A DNA stretch of 64,000 bases. Source: Rhinopomastus cyanomelas (taxonomy: Eukaryota > Chordata > Aves > Bucerotiformes > Rhinopomastidae). Below are positions 27,191 to 38,500 of the stretch, piece by piece; positions within the stretch are counted from its first letter, which is position 1; the number at the start of each line of letters is the position of its first letter. The stretch is from NCBI GenBank assembly GCA_013400115.1, contig VXBP01005581.1, forward strand, positions 310,001 through 374,000. The letters are read 5' to 3'. Below the pieces are notes generated by a model. The model was not told the DNA's origin and did not search any database. It saw nothing but the letters and a program-made list of their open reading frames with translations. Made by a program: the position numbers and the translations under genes.

Positions 27191-27345
27191 CAGAATCACA
27201 TAACATTAGGGATTGGAATGGACCTCAAAAAATCATCTAGTCCAGGGGTCCTCAAACCCCAGCCTAAGGACAGGGAACTGGCCCCAAAGTTTGAGGACCC
27301 CGATCTAGTCCAATCCTCTACAGTGACACAGTAGGTCAAGTTGTG
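27191..27345 (-). mobile_element. CR1 LINE 3' fragment interrupted by a DNA transposon
   Basis: Begins with the reversed tail (CAGAATCACATAACATTAGG) and GGATTGGAATGGACCTC. It is split at 27242/27243 by a 60-bp insertion and resumes at 27303 with ATCTAGTCCAATCC. Removing the insertion and one target copy restores the normal CR1 wording ATCATCTAGTCCAATCC. The end near 27345 is degraded. Confidence 0.9.
27243..27302. mobile_element. Miniature hAT-like DNA transposon nested in CR1
   Basis: The left end is CAGGGGTCCTCAAAC. The right end, reverse-complemented, is CGGGGTCCTCAAAC, the same but for one missing base. Both flanks carry the 8-bp sequence ATCTAGTC (27235-27242 and 27303-27310). An 8-bp target duplication with CAGGGG-type inverted ends is the classic signature of hAT superfamily elements. 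At 60 bp it is non-autonomous and has only about 30 bp between the inverted repeats. Read on the minus strand, the interior has GGGGCCAGTTCCCTGTCC, which resembles the start of known hAT-derived repeats as I remember them; I cannot name the family. Confidence 0.8.
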
Positions 27346-28172
27346 GTTCTGACCTGCTACAAACTAGCACAACTTCTCTTAAAGTCAGACCATGAGACAT
27401 GAGTGGAAAAAATAAGGCACCTAATTTAGAGAACATTCTATTTGCAGATTATCGGACTTCCTCATGTGAAGATGCAGAGTTTTATGCTGGCAGAGAAAGA
27501 ACAAGACACCAAATGGCTACACTAAGAGCACGGACATGATGCATTGATACTCTTGCATTATTTTAAAGTGACAGTTGAAATCTCCCAAAGGTTTAATTAG
27601 CTGGTGGCCAAGGGTCAGAGAAAGAGGCGCCTGGATTTTGTTCAGAGCGTGCTGGTATTGCTGGTTCTTTGGCACAACGCAGCCCTGCTTTTGGCATTCC
27701 TGTACCGAAAGCTGCCTACAGCCCATTAGGGAGTTGGAGTCCAGCCCTGCGTGAAGTGTTTCAACATTCACTCCAACTGTGCTGAAGGAATTTCCCATTT
27801 GCGTTTTCCCCCCGCTAATTAGAGAGCCACTGGAACAGAGCACGGCTTTTGAAGAGGTGCGGCGTGTCCTCAAGCTCTGCTAAACCAGAGAGAGGAATGG
27901 GATATTCTGATCCACCCAGAAAATAACCTTTACCTCTGAGAATGGGACTGCGAGCAGGGAAGTATTTGGCTTCAGAACCATGCGGCTTTGCAGCCCAGAC
28001 CCAACACAATGGTGCTCACATTTATGACACCAGTTCAGCAACTTCTGTAAAACTGGAGAAACTGAATTTTAGACTTGTCAGAACCACTTCAGAAATGCCT
28101 TGCCATTTCATTTATCCTGATCGGCCAGAAAGCCACCCAAAATCTGGTAGCTCTTAAAATGAACCTAGGAAA
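27346..28172. other. Unique non-coding DNA, no gene seen
   Basis: No recognisable repeat. A minus-strand ORF at 27517-27873 (118 codons) has no domain. Confidence 0.5.
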
Positions 28173-28349
28173 ACTAGAATGAGCTGCCCAGGGGTTGTGG
28201 AGTCTCCTTCTGTGGAGACATTTAAAACCTCCTGGATGTGTTCCTGTGTGACTGGATCTAGGTGATCCTGCTGTGGCAGGGGGATTGGACTGGATGATCT
28301 TTTGAGGTCCCTTCCAATCCCTAATGATTCTATGTTCTGTGATTCTGTG
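28173..28349 (+). mobile_element. CR1 LINE 3' end
   Basis: Starts within GAGCTGCCCAGGGGTTGTGG and ends with ATGATTCTATGTTCTGTGAT, a mixed tail using both the TCTATG and TCTGTG units. Truncated about 180 bp from the 3' end. Confidence 0.94.
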
Positions 28350-28928
28350 CAAAGCAGCAACCAGCAAGATGCTGCTTTCTTGTGTGACACCATGACCACA
28401 GCACCTTTATTTGTGTCCAAGGAAAACGTTTGCTGTGCTTCTGTTTGTGCGCTGTCACGTCTCTGATTTCAGCTGCACAGCAGGCAAGTGGGAAGAGCAG
28501 TGGCCTGAAGCACTGATCCTCTTGATGTTAACCTCATGGTCCAGGGAGTATCTCCTGCTACCTTTCGCCACCTGCCGAAGCAGGTGAAACTGCCACCAGC
28601 CAGCAAGAATCCTCCTTTCAATAGAGGCTTCTCCCTCCCATGTCACTGTTTCTTGTTAAACTTATAATTAATCAGCATTTTCCAATAATTAGCGGAGTAC
28701 ACAAGCGTTATACATTATTGGAATCTGAGCAGTAACTTCACTTCCGCTGCTGTTTAGACCAACAGCTGTCCCTAAGCCTCTATTTCTTGTTCAATTTGAA
28801 AAAAAGGAATGAAGCTCTTACATCATTAATAAACTTTCATGCCTCTGCAAGGGAGCCGATTCCTAGCAGACAACAGCAGTCTAGTGAGGAGAAAAACTAA
28901 AGCTGAATTCCTTCCAGGTGTTTTATAA
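28350..28928. other. Unique AT-rich non-coding DNA
   Basis: From 28655 to 28740 the sequence is rich in TAAT-type cores (CTTATAATTAATCAGC, CAATAATTAGCGG, ACATTATTGG). It could be a conserved non-coding element with homeodomain sites, but this cannot be judged without alignment. Confidence 0.35.
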
Positions 28929-29208
28929 CCAGGCTCTTCTCAGTGTCATCTAATGGTAGGACAAGGAACAATGGGTGTCAGCTGGAACACAGGAGGTTCC
29001 ACATCAGTATGAGAAGGACCTTCTTCCCAGTGAGGGTGACAGAGCCCTGGAAGGGGCTGCCCAGGGGGTTGTGGAGTCTCCTTCTCTGGAGACATTTAAA
29101 AACCACCTGGATATGTTCCTGTGCAACTTGGTCTAGGTGATCCTGCTGTGGTGGGGGGATTGGACTAGATGATCTTTCAAGGTGCCTTCCAATCCCTAAT
29201 GTTCTGTG
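28929..29208 (+). mobile_element. CR1 LINE 3' end, young-type subfamily
   Basis: Starts at CCAGGCTCTTCTCAGTGTCA and continues with GGACAAGGAACAATGGGTGT, GAGGGTGACAGAGCCCTGGA and GGATTGGACTAGATGATCTT to a short tail GTTCTGTGG. Fragments of the ORF2 end are readable ([18 protein letters not shown]). Confidence 0.95.
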
Positions 29209-31050
29209 GTAACAAGGAGAAAGCAGCACTGAAAACCTGGAGCAGTGTGACCTCTGAACACCCTGCAGTCAACATGTGACCCGAGATACAGAAGAAGCAA
29301 TGAGAGCAGGAATAATATTAGTAAGACAGTAACTGCTGCAGCCACATTTCTCCTCAGCATTGAAGGTGCATTTTGGTTTTCTTCTGTCAGAAACTGAAAT
29401 GTTTGCAAGCAGGTCCAGTTTTGCTGAGTGACACCAGGATTTCAAAAGCCTCTTCAGAAGGATAGACAGAAATCCCAGGGGCAGCCCCTGGGTAATCTCA
29501 GAGGTAAGTGATGTGAAGGGAGACTGAAAGCAGAGGCAGCCAGGAAGAAGGAACAGTATCAGGAAAAAAACCTCCAAAAACCAAAAAAAGGAAAGAAGGG
29601 ATAAAGCTGGGAATGTTTTATTTCCCTTCAAGAAATGAAAACCAGGAGCAGTTTTGCCTCAGCAACCAGCAGCTGCAACCTGCAGTGACAGGAGACCCAC
29701 GTGTTCTCCTGACAAGCCAGGCACACACTCCCCTCCAAACTCACTTGTGTCAAGTGCTCTGTTTTCCATTCCCCTCCTTCAATCGCTCGACACTTGAAAA
29801 ATCTTTCAAGTTCCCATGCAGAATAAGCCTTACCAACCTCCTGTTAACACAATACGAACAGTGCCAACTCCAATACAGCAGACAACACAATTTCAAAATA
29901 GAACTTTTATAAAAGGGAGAAGATTCTGCTAAAACTCATCCCTCCTTTCCCCGGTATTTAATTCCCTCTGTATCGTTTTGAGCACAATGAAAACAATTCT
30001 GAGTTTGCAGTACCGCTGCTGTCCTTAGGATCTCAGAACTTAAACTTATCTGTGTGTGCAGCTGGCTTCTGCAAGAATACCTGTAGTTATTCAAAAAGAA
30101 TTAACACCCCTACATCCCTCAACAGTCTCTCAGATAATCTCATCATCACCAATACAAGAAAAACCCTGATACCATCACTGTTGGTTAACAAGTGATATAC
30201 CTGGACCCAAAGGGAGTTTCCATTCCATCTGAGGAGATAAACAACTCTGGGTCTGCCACATCTTAAATCAGTGTCCTAATCCCAGACTACAGAAATGGAG
30301 GGGTTGAAAAAGGGTGCTGTATTTTTATTCATTTTTCAGCAAATTAAACCAAAAATCTAATTCAAACTTCAGAAATTAGTACAACTCCATTTGCTACAAG
30401 AGCTTTCTCACCATCTTATTTTTTACCCTTTAAAAGGCATGAAAACTTCAAATCACTTTAAAATCAGCATGAAACATTAACCTGAAAATGTCAACGATTA
30501 TTTAGAAGAATGAAGTACTACTTTGATAACACTTCTACCAAGTCCAAAACAGCAATTCTACACTCTCAGTCCAATGAAAAGACATTTTCTATCTTGTACT
30601 AAGCAGACTATAAACACCAACTACTGCAGAGAAATAACACATTAAGGATGAGTTTGTTCGAAGCTACATAAATTATTATGGAGCCCACACAGCTCTCGTT
30701 TAAATTAACAGAAATTGCATGTCTGAATCTCTTAAGCAATTTTGAATACTTAGAGTAGTAAGCGTAGAGTAATAAACTGATGACATTATCTCTGATGCAT
30801 TATGGAAAGACTTCTCAGAGCAGAAGAAAGGGTTTCTCAAGATACTACACAACTGGCCTTTGTTTTCCACCCAGAGGAATAAAAAAGCCCTCCCTACTTC
30901 CTCCGCTTATTTTTGCAAAGCTCTATAAACATGAGCACAGTTCATTTTAAAAACAACTGCCTCGTTTCTGCATAAGCTCTAAGACTTAACTGCTTGTCTT
31001 CTGTTTCTACCTATCGTCTTCCACTGGCAAAACCAAAAGACATCCAACCT
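29209..31050. other. Unique non-coding DNA, no gene seen
   Basis: No repeat or exon recognised. The 29269-29631 minus ORF (120 codons) is hydrophobic at its start but overlaps other frames and has no recognisable domain. Confidence 0.5.
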
Positions 31051-31562
31051 CTGGAATATTGTGTTCAGGTCTGGGCCCCTCCGTCCCAGGAGGACACAGA
31101 GCTGCTGGAAGGAGTGCAGCACAGAGCCACAAAGATGAAGAAGGGAGGGGAACATCTCCCTGATGAGGAAAGGCTTGAGGGAGCTGGGGCTCTTGAGCTG
31201 GGAGAAAAGGAGACTGAGGGGTGACCTTGTTAATGTTGATAAATACGTGAAGGGTGGGTGTCAGGAGGATGGAGCCAGGCTCTGCTCAGGGGCATCTAAT
31301 GATAGGACAAGGAACAATGGGTGTCAGCTGGAGCACAGGAGGTTCCACATCAATATGAGAAGGAACTTCTTCCCAGTGAGGGTTACAAAGCACTGGAACA
31401 GGCTGCCCAAGGAAGTGGTGGAGCCTTCTCTGGAGATATTTAAAACCCTTATGGATATGTTCCTGTACAACTGGATCTAGGTGACCCTGCTATGGGCAGG
31501 GAGATTGGACTAGGTGATCTTCTGAGGTCCCTTCCAATCCCTAATGTTCTGTGATTCTGTGA
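31051..31562 (+). mobile_element. CR1 LINE, longest copy here, with ORF2 C-terminal frame open
   Basis: About 510 bp. Starts around CTGGAATATTGTGTTCAGGT and codes for [20 protein letters not shown]. After a frame change the rest of the ORF2 C-terminus is open from 31163 to 31480: landmarks are [43 protein letters not shown] and [16 protein letters not shown], then a stop. The frame change near 31170 (GAGGAAAGGCTTGAGG has one extra T compared with GGAAAGGCTGAGG elsewhere) disables the protein. The non-coding 3' region and GATTCTGTGAC tail are intact. The element lacks the catalytic reverse transcriptase and endonuclease parts. Confidence 0.97.
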
Positions 31563-33143
31563 CTCAATAGCAAAAGCTTCACATCAAGTTTTAAAGATTC
31601 CAGACTTCAGCAGTTCCAAAGTGAGGAAATATGTGAACTAGCGAAAATATTTCAAGTAAGGCAGAATACAGATGGCTTGTGTTTTCTTCACTCTCACGGC
31701 TAAAATTTCTGTATTTAAGGATTTTCTCATATCTTCTAGTCATAAAATAGTTTGAAAATCAACTATCATTCACCCAAACACAGGAGGGGAAAAAAATCAA
31801 GCAGAAAAAAATGAGTTTTTCAGAAAATAAATGGTGTGGATTTTATAAAACCCCAAGTTCATTGTGGTACAGCGGTCATTATCAACCTGCCCACTAGAAC
31901 TACATTAAAAGGGACTTGAAATAACAAGATATAGATAAACAATAGACAAATGCTGAAAAATCCTAAGAAAACACTGGTGTCTGCAGTACCTCAACCAGCA
32001 AAAGCACATTCTGTCTATTAAATGCAATGTCCAACACTGTGTTGTAGTCTTACTAGTTAAGAAACCAAGAAGCAGATCATCTAAAGTAAAAGAAAGAGCA
32101 TTTTACTGTTTCACACTTGCCTTTGACTCAGTACTGCTTGTGTGAGACATCAAGCATATGGAACCACCAAATCCAGACAGCGAATTTGTCTCAAGATTCA
32201 GTTTTCACAGAAGTCATTTTAACTTTCAGCAGAAACAAGTTAAAGTCCTTTTCAAAGGGGTCTTTGCTCTTTTCCTCAATGAGCCAAACTATAACATTTT
32301 GCCTAGTTCTTTGAGGTTTCCTTTCAGTTGTCTCCGCCAACGTGACAACAATCTTATGATCAAAACCACATCTCGAATAGTTCTGCCCCAAATAGCTTAC
32401 AGCACGTCTATATATATTCACTTATGCTGCAGAGGCCAGATATGTCACAACAACTACAGATGCTGCATAGCCCCCTCATACATCAAAGATTACGGCATGA
32501 AATAAAGACTTCCATACACGTAAATATACAGTCCCTGATAGGCACAAACCAGATGGGATGAGCTCTGCTTCACTGCATTCAAAAGCCATCCTGACACCCA
32601 CAGCAAAAGCTGGCTTGGAGGAGGCAAGTGCCAACAGCAAGAATGAAGATAAGCTGAGGTGATGATGGAGAGAGGGTGCACCAGTTCACCCATATCAGTC
32701 AAGACTATAAGGACATCTCACTGTATCACTCTCCTGTACATTACTCTTTTTTTGCCTTCGTTTCTGCAGAATGGAAAGTTGCCACAATAAGGTGGTGGGG
32801 TTCAACACAAGTTTGATAAATATTGTATTTAATGTGAGTTGGATAAATACAATCTGATAAATACTCAGTAACATTGTGCACAATACAAACTCCCACTTGA
32901 TGCATCCCCTCTGCACACTGCACATCTGATGCTGCAGTGATTTCCAAAAAACATAGTTCATATGAGAGCAAAAGACATGAGCATGTTTGAGTAAGAAAGG
33001 GGGTTCTGTATCCATTTTAACACTATTCCATTATCACAACAGAAAGCATGACTGATGTACTCCAACCCTGTTAGGAGCCTTTGGAAGGAGAGGGCAAGGA
33101 AAAAGGGCAACAACAGAATAAGGCACTACCTTCACATCTTCGT
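31563..33143. other. Unique AT-rich non-coding DNA
   Basis: No repeat or gene recognised. Overlapping ORFs at 32117-32505 and 32695-33015 have no domain. Confidence 0.5.
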
Positions 33144-33244
33144 GGAATGGTTTGGTTTAGAAGGGACATGAAATCTCATCTAATTCCAAACTCTCTGCCA
33201 TGGGTGGGGACATCCCACCACTAGACCAGGTTGCTCAAAGCCCC
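33144..33244 (-). mobile_element. CR1 LINE 3' fragment, divergent subfamily
   Basis: AATGGTTTGGTTTAGAAGGG, ATCTAATTCCAAACTC, CTGCCATGGGTGGGGACATC and CACTAGACCAGGTTGCTCAA match the widespread avian CR1 subfamily whose 3' end reads (reversed) GGTTGGAAGGGACC. The subfamily differs from the young copies elsewhere in the window. Confidence 0.88.
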
Positions 33245-33772
33245 AAGCAAAAAACTAGATGGAGATGGGCTAAAAGCAAGGAGGCTTGGGGCTATTTTCA
33301 GAGAGGATCATTCACACTGCCTCAAGGTACAGAGCTGTATAGAAACCAGAGTAGAAAGCACAAGATATTTTCGTATCCCTTGGGACAGACAGAGACATCT
33401 CCTGCCATGGCACACACTATGCTGTAGGAATTCTAGTAGCTGCAGCTCTTTAGTGAGTATTTTCAGAGACTAGAAATAGAAACCATTTTCTTTTAAGTGC
33501 TTGTATACCATTACCCAACATTATTATGGAACACTAACAGCTGAACGCTGCTTGTCTCACAGAAAAAACCCTCTTTTTCAAGCCTAAACCAATAATCCAT
33601 TCCATAGAACTCAGCAATTTTGTTTCATCAGTGTCTGTACTCCACCTATTGCCTTTCAATCAATCCATTTGATGGAGAGAAAAGGTAGAGCTGAAGTGCT
33701 TTCTTGTCCTAAACAAAGCATCTCAAAGAATCCAAGACACACAAGAGGCAGCTGCTGGCTGTGGAGCACCAA
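33245..33772. other. Unique non-coding DNA, no gene seen
   Basis: Nothing recognisable between two CR1 copies. Confidence 0.5.
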
Positions 33773-34213
33773 AGTCACAGAATCACAGAACATTAGGGAT
33801 TGGAAGAGACCTTGAAAGATCATCCAGTCCCATCCCCCTGCCACAGCAGGGTCACCTCTAGGTGCAGTCACACAGCAACGTGGCCAGGTGAGTTTTAAAT
33901 GTCTCCAGAGAAGGAAAATCCACAGCATCCCTGGGCAGCTTGTTCCAGGGCTCTGCCACCCTCACTGGGAAGTAGTTCTTTCTCAGGTTGATGTGGAACC
34001 TCCTCTGTTCCAGCTCATACCCACTGCCCCTTGTCCTATCACTAGATGCCACTGAGCAGAGCCTGGCTCCATCCTCCCGACACCCACCCTTCACAGATTT
34101 ATCAACATTAAAGAGGTCACCCCTCAGTCTCCTTTTCTCTAAGCTCAAGAGACCCAGCTCTCTCAGCCTGTCATCATCAGGGAGATGTTCCACTCCATGC
34201 TGCAGGACCGATT
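33773..34213 (-). mobile_element. CR1 LINE with uninterrupted ORF2 C-terminal end
   Basis: About 440 bp in minus orientation. A minus-strand frame from 34274 to 33858 (138 codons) is open through the whole CR1 coding part: [69 protein letters not shown], stop. The first 20 or so codons of that frame come from flanking DNA, so the ORF is a chance fusion and not a gene start. The catalytic domains are absent. The tail is at 33773-33800 (CACAGAATCACAGAACATTA). Confidence 0.96.
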
Positions 34214-35362
34214 GTACCTTTGTCTTTATGAAGACCAGATCAGAACTCCACAGAAAACAGTGGTATGAAACCAAACCAGCTGTCCCACAGGTCAGAGCAC
34301 AACCATAGAAGCAACAGCTTTAACCACACATAATCAGGATTGCATGTCACTGACACTGTTTAAAAACATGTGAGAAGAGCCCGTAACATCACATTTACTC
34401 CAGCTCAAATCCTGACACCAATTCCTCTCCTTACAAACCAACTCTTGAATCAATTTGGTTTTTTAAACATTAAGGTTTATTTCTAGTGGTCACCAACTTT
34501 CTGTTCAAGAAATAAATAGAAATAGAAGGTCTTTAAAAATTACATTTTCCAGATAAGACAATAAGCAAAATTCCTTTGGAGCTAATTTTGTATCTTCTCT
34601 CTAGGTGGATTATAATTGTAAGGCAGAACTGATTTATTTTAAGTAATCTGGATGTGTTAAAATGTCACCACGGCCCTACGCCTTTTCCCAGAAAGCAGCA
34701 TCACCAGGCTCTCTACAGAGCTTCAGGCAGCAAATGGGAGAAGTACTTAGTGCAGATATCTGTTATGATGCAAATAAAAGTTGCCACCCATGGAGCTCAA
34801 GCCCTAGACTAGGACTATAGGACTGGTGGTGGCCTCAAACCTGTACTGAGCCAAAAAAAAAAAAAACCAACCAAAAAAAAAAATCACAGTAGAGCTCAAT
34901 TATTTATAACACTGTGTGTTCAACCAGTGTATCATGGGCCAAAACACACCCAAGGCATCAGCATCTTCAACTTGTGTTCACACAAGAAAATGCCTTTAGA
35001 TTCAAAATAATTACAACCAAAATTTCCAAGCCTTCTGATTTTTGTAGAAGACGTTCAAAATAAAGAAGACACTCATGTGAGACTCCAGCTCCAAATGCCC
35101 AGCACTTGGAGGGACACTTGTGGGAAGGGGCACAAGAGGGAAGCTCCTTGTGCGAGGCTTCCCTCTGAAGCAACCATGTGGCCTACACTGCTGGGCTTTG
35201 TGGCAATGTACCTTGGTTGCAAGCAGACAGATATTCCACAGACCTACACTTTCTCCTGTCAGTTCGTTCTCCTTATGAAGCTTAAAATTTCATATCTGTA
35301 TTCATTGGAAGAGCAGAGCTTACATAGATTAAGATAACCAAACCTCCCATTTGGTCAAAAAC
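34214..35362. other. Unique non-coding DNA with an A-rich tract
   Basis: An A-rich tract with two CCAACC-type interruptions lies at 34853-34883. No source element was recognised upstream of it. No exon seen. Confidence 0.5.
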
Positions 35363-35521
35363 TCACACAATCCCAGCTCATTGGGGATTGGAAGGGAACC
35401 TCAAAAAATCATCTAGTCCAATCCCCCGCCACAGCAGGATCACGTAGATCCAGTTGCACAGGAACATACCCAGGGCAGGATTTAAATGTCTCCAGAGAAG
35501 AAGACTCTACAACCTCCCCAG
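35363..35521 (-). mobile_element. CR1 LINE 3' fragment
   Basis: CACACAATCCCAGCTCATTG, GGATTGGAAGGGAACCTC, ATCTAGTCCAATCCCC, GCAGGATCACGTAGATCC and TTTAAATGTCTCCAGAGAAG. About 160 bp of the 3' region; tail partly eroded. Confidence 0.93.
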
Positions 35522-38500
35522 TGAACAGGAATGAACTACTTGCAGCAGTTAAATCTTCCAAAACTTAAATGCCAAAATCATTTTGGATTCCCAGAACAGG
35601 GGTAGAATGTCACAGTCGTTATCCCCAGTGCAGAGGTATTATGTATTTAACTCCTTGTCAGAGGAACTACGTATTAAGTTCCTGTCGGAGCTTACGTTGT
35701 CTTGTCCTTGTTACAACACAACAAAATTCAGTGTCACTTAACAACTGGAACAGTCTCCAAATAGCACTTTGTAGTCAATGATGAACAAACAGTGCTCTTC
35801 TCATCATTGCACCAAATCAATATTCAGTATTTATGAGGCATGCATAGCTGAAGGGGTTATGTTTAAGTATTAAAGCACTCAGGACATGAAGGAGAGGTTT
35901 ACAAAGTGTGTATTACCTAGCGAGAAAACCTTTGACAAGTGCATGCCCTATGCCTTTGGGGTTGTATTTATAGGGTTCCCCGATGACTGATTTTAACACA
36001 CTGCCTTCTCTTCTGCACGGTGCTGTGAAGAACAGTATCAGTAACCCTATTTTCACAAAGCATTTAATGATCGGTCCCAGGTCACACGGGATCCGCAGCA
36101 ATTCAGGGAACAGCTCCTGGGATCTGAGAAATCCCATCTCAATATTCCAGCCACAAAGCCACCCGTCATTAGTAAAACTAAATTAAGGATGGCAACAAAT
36201 AGCAGAATCTGACTTTCAGATGAGCTGATCTGTACAATGAGTCAATCCATAACTTTTGTCTGCTCCAGACACTCAGATAGATGGGCTGGACGCTCAGCAT
36301 GTTATAATAACCCCAAAAAGCTTTTGGCTGCCTCTGCCAACACATTAGCATTAACTTAAATCTTTGCTTTGTTTACCACAAGAGATCTGCTTCTGCTCTC
36401 TGCCCAAGTGATGGCAATTGCAGGGCCCCAACACACAACGGTTATCAGCAGGACTCAAAAGTCATGCAGGTACTCGAGTAAATCACTCTGTGGGAGAGGA
36501 TGTTGTTCAGTAACAAGAACCTTTTCTTATTTCTTTAGAGTTACAAATGCGGCAGGAGGGGTCCAATTATACTCAGAACACCCAAGCACCATTGGAAGTG
36601 ATAATTTATTGGCCCTATTGGTGTAGCTTAATGTGCAGAATGAAAAGACAAGTCAAGGGTTGTATCCCAATCACTGAATTACTTGCAGCTTGCCAGGGGA
36701 CACAGACTGCTGCAAGCCCAAGAGGTTTGACAAAACCCTTGGCAAGTCTTCTAATAAAAAAATACTTTGCTTGTACTGGTTTCCAGTGAAATAAAGGAAA
36801 AGATATTTTCATTTTTTAATGTTCAGGAATAATTTCCAAGTCAGCCTGCTGGAATCCAGAGCCACAAATAGCCCAGATGGGCAGCCACATGGCCCATCCA
36901 AAAATCTGTCCAGGTCAAAGTGGTTTTTATCAGTCGCAGCAGCCTTGAGATCCAACCGCGGAACAACAGTGCAGACTGATTGGTACTGGCTTCTCTAAAT
37001 GCAAGTGGTAACAACCACTGGGTGCCGACCTTTGCACAGCCCTGCAATTTGGAAAGCTCATAGATGCAGAAACAAGATATACAATGCCAAACCAAAGTGG
37101 CTCAGAAGGGGAAAAAGCTTATTACAATGTGTTTGCTTGCTTGTCTATACTAACCAACTCTTCCACCTTGTGCTACCAAAACAAGGGAAGAATTCCAAGC
37201 AAAAAGGTGTTACATAGACTCAAAGACATTTTCCAGCAGCTAGGAGATGCTACTTGGCTTCTGGGAGCACCTCCACAAAGATGAAGCTCATTTAGCAGAC
37301 AAATGAGAGAAGCAAACAGCAACAGGAGTGTTTCGCGGGGACATCCCCCTGTTAAGTCACTCACGTCAATTTAAGTGCATTTAAACATGTCTTCCCTCTG
37401 AAACACCCTATCATGAAGAAAAATAGAGCAAAACAGACGACACTCATGTGTATTCATTTACATCACTGGTCATTCCTTTTTCCTCCCCAGTACAAAAAGA
37501 CAGGAAGCTGGAAGCCAAAGCAAAGGTTAAAACAATCTGTATTTTGACCAGTTGACACACCCAAGGGCCTCAGTGAACACTCCATCCTTGCCTTCTGCAG
37601 TCAGGATTCGTGCGCTGCTGCCAACAAAGCCCTGAGCCTGTGAATCACTTGCGAAAGCACCTCACACCAACAGCCTCTGCATTCAGCTGTGTGATAGCTG
37701 AAAACACTAGCTGGTGTTGCTTGATCATATGATGAGGGAAATTAAATGGGAAACCAGGGGCTTAAGGTGCTTGTCTACTAGTCAGGCTCCTTGAGAAGAA
37801 GGGAAGGTAGAAAACTTAAGGAAGTGAGAACATTTTGCTTTGTCTGAGCCCTCAGTCATTTCAGAAGAGGAAGCAGAAACCCTGACAGTCTCCTCTAGCA
37901 ACCCACTCCCATCACACTGAAGGCAAAATTCTTAGGGACAGCCTTCTAGAGAGGATACAGAGATTGTTGACAAATCTCTCTCTGCATTTCCCGATCAGCA
38001 CAGCCATTCTTCTCACCCAAGCACCACAGAAACACGGAGTCTGGCACAGCTGAGGCAAACCCTGCTTCCAAAGATGCAGCAAGAGCATCTGCATCTCCCA
38101 TCCCTGGACTGCTCCACGCTGTCACAGAAAAATCTGTTGTCACCTAATGACTCAAACAGGGGCTTTACTACTTGATTTCCCAGTCTGCATGAGCTAGTTT
38201 TTTGCTGGAATGCAAACTTCCTGTTCCTACTGTAAAAAATCAAGTTCTGATTATCGCTCCCTGCTATTTATTTAGTGGTTTCACACACAAGTTCTGGGGT
38301 TGCCATAAACAAACCCAAGATGAGCCCCCCCAAGCCACATGCAGCAAACAGAACACCCTCACATTGCTCTAAACCGCGAAAAGGATCCCCATAACTCACA
38401 CACTGCTGTATTCTTTCCTGTCTCAGCACCGCGTTTCAGAAATCCTCCCTTGCGCGGCTGCCACAAGCCGCGGGTACAGACAGCTCTCCTCCCACTGTTC

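Noticed and set aside
36597..36690. TGTAGCTTAATGTGCAGAATGAAAAG, reminiscent of a mitochondrial tRNA
   Set aside because: Similarity is limited to a few bases; no cloverleaf and no neighbouring mitochondrial sequence.
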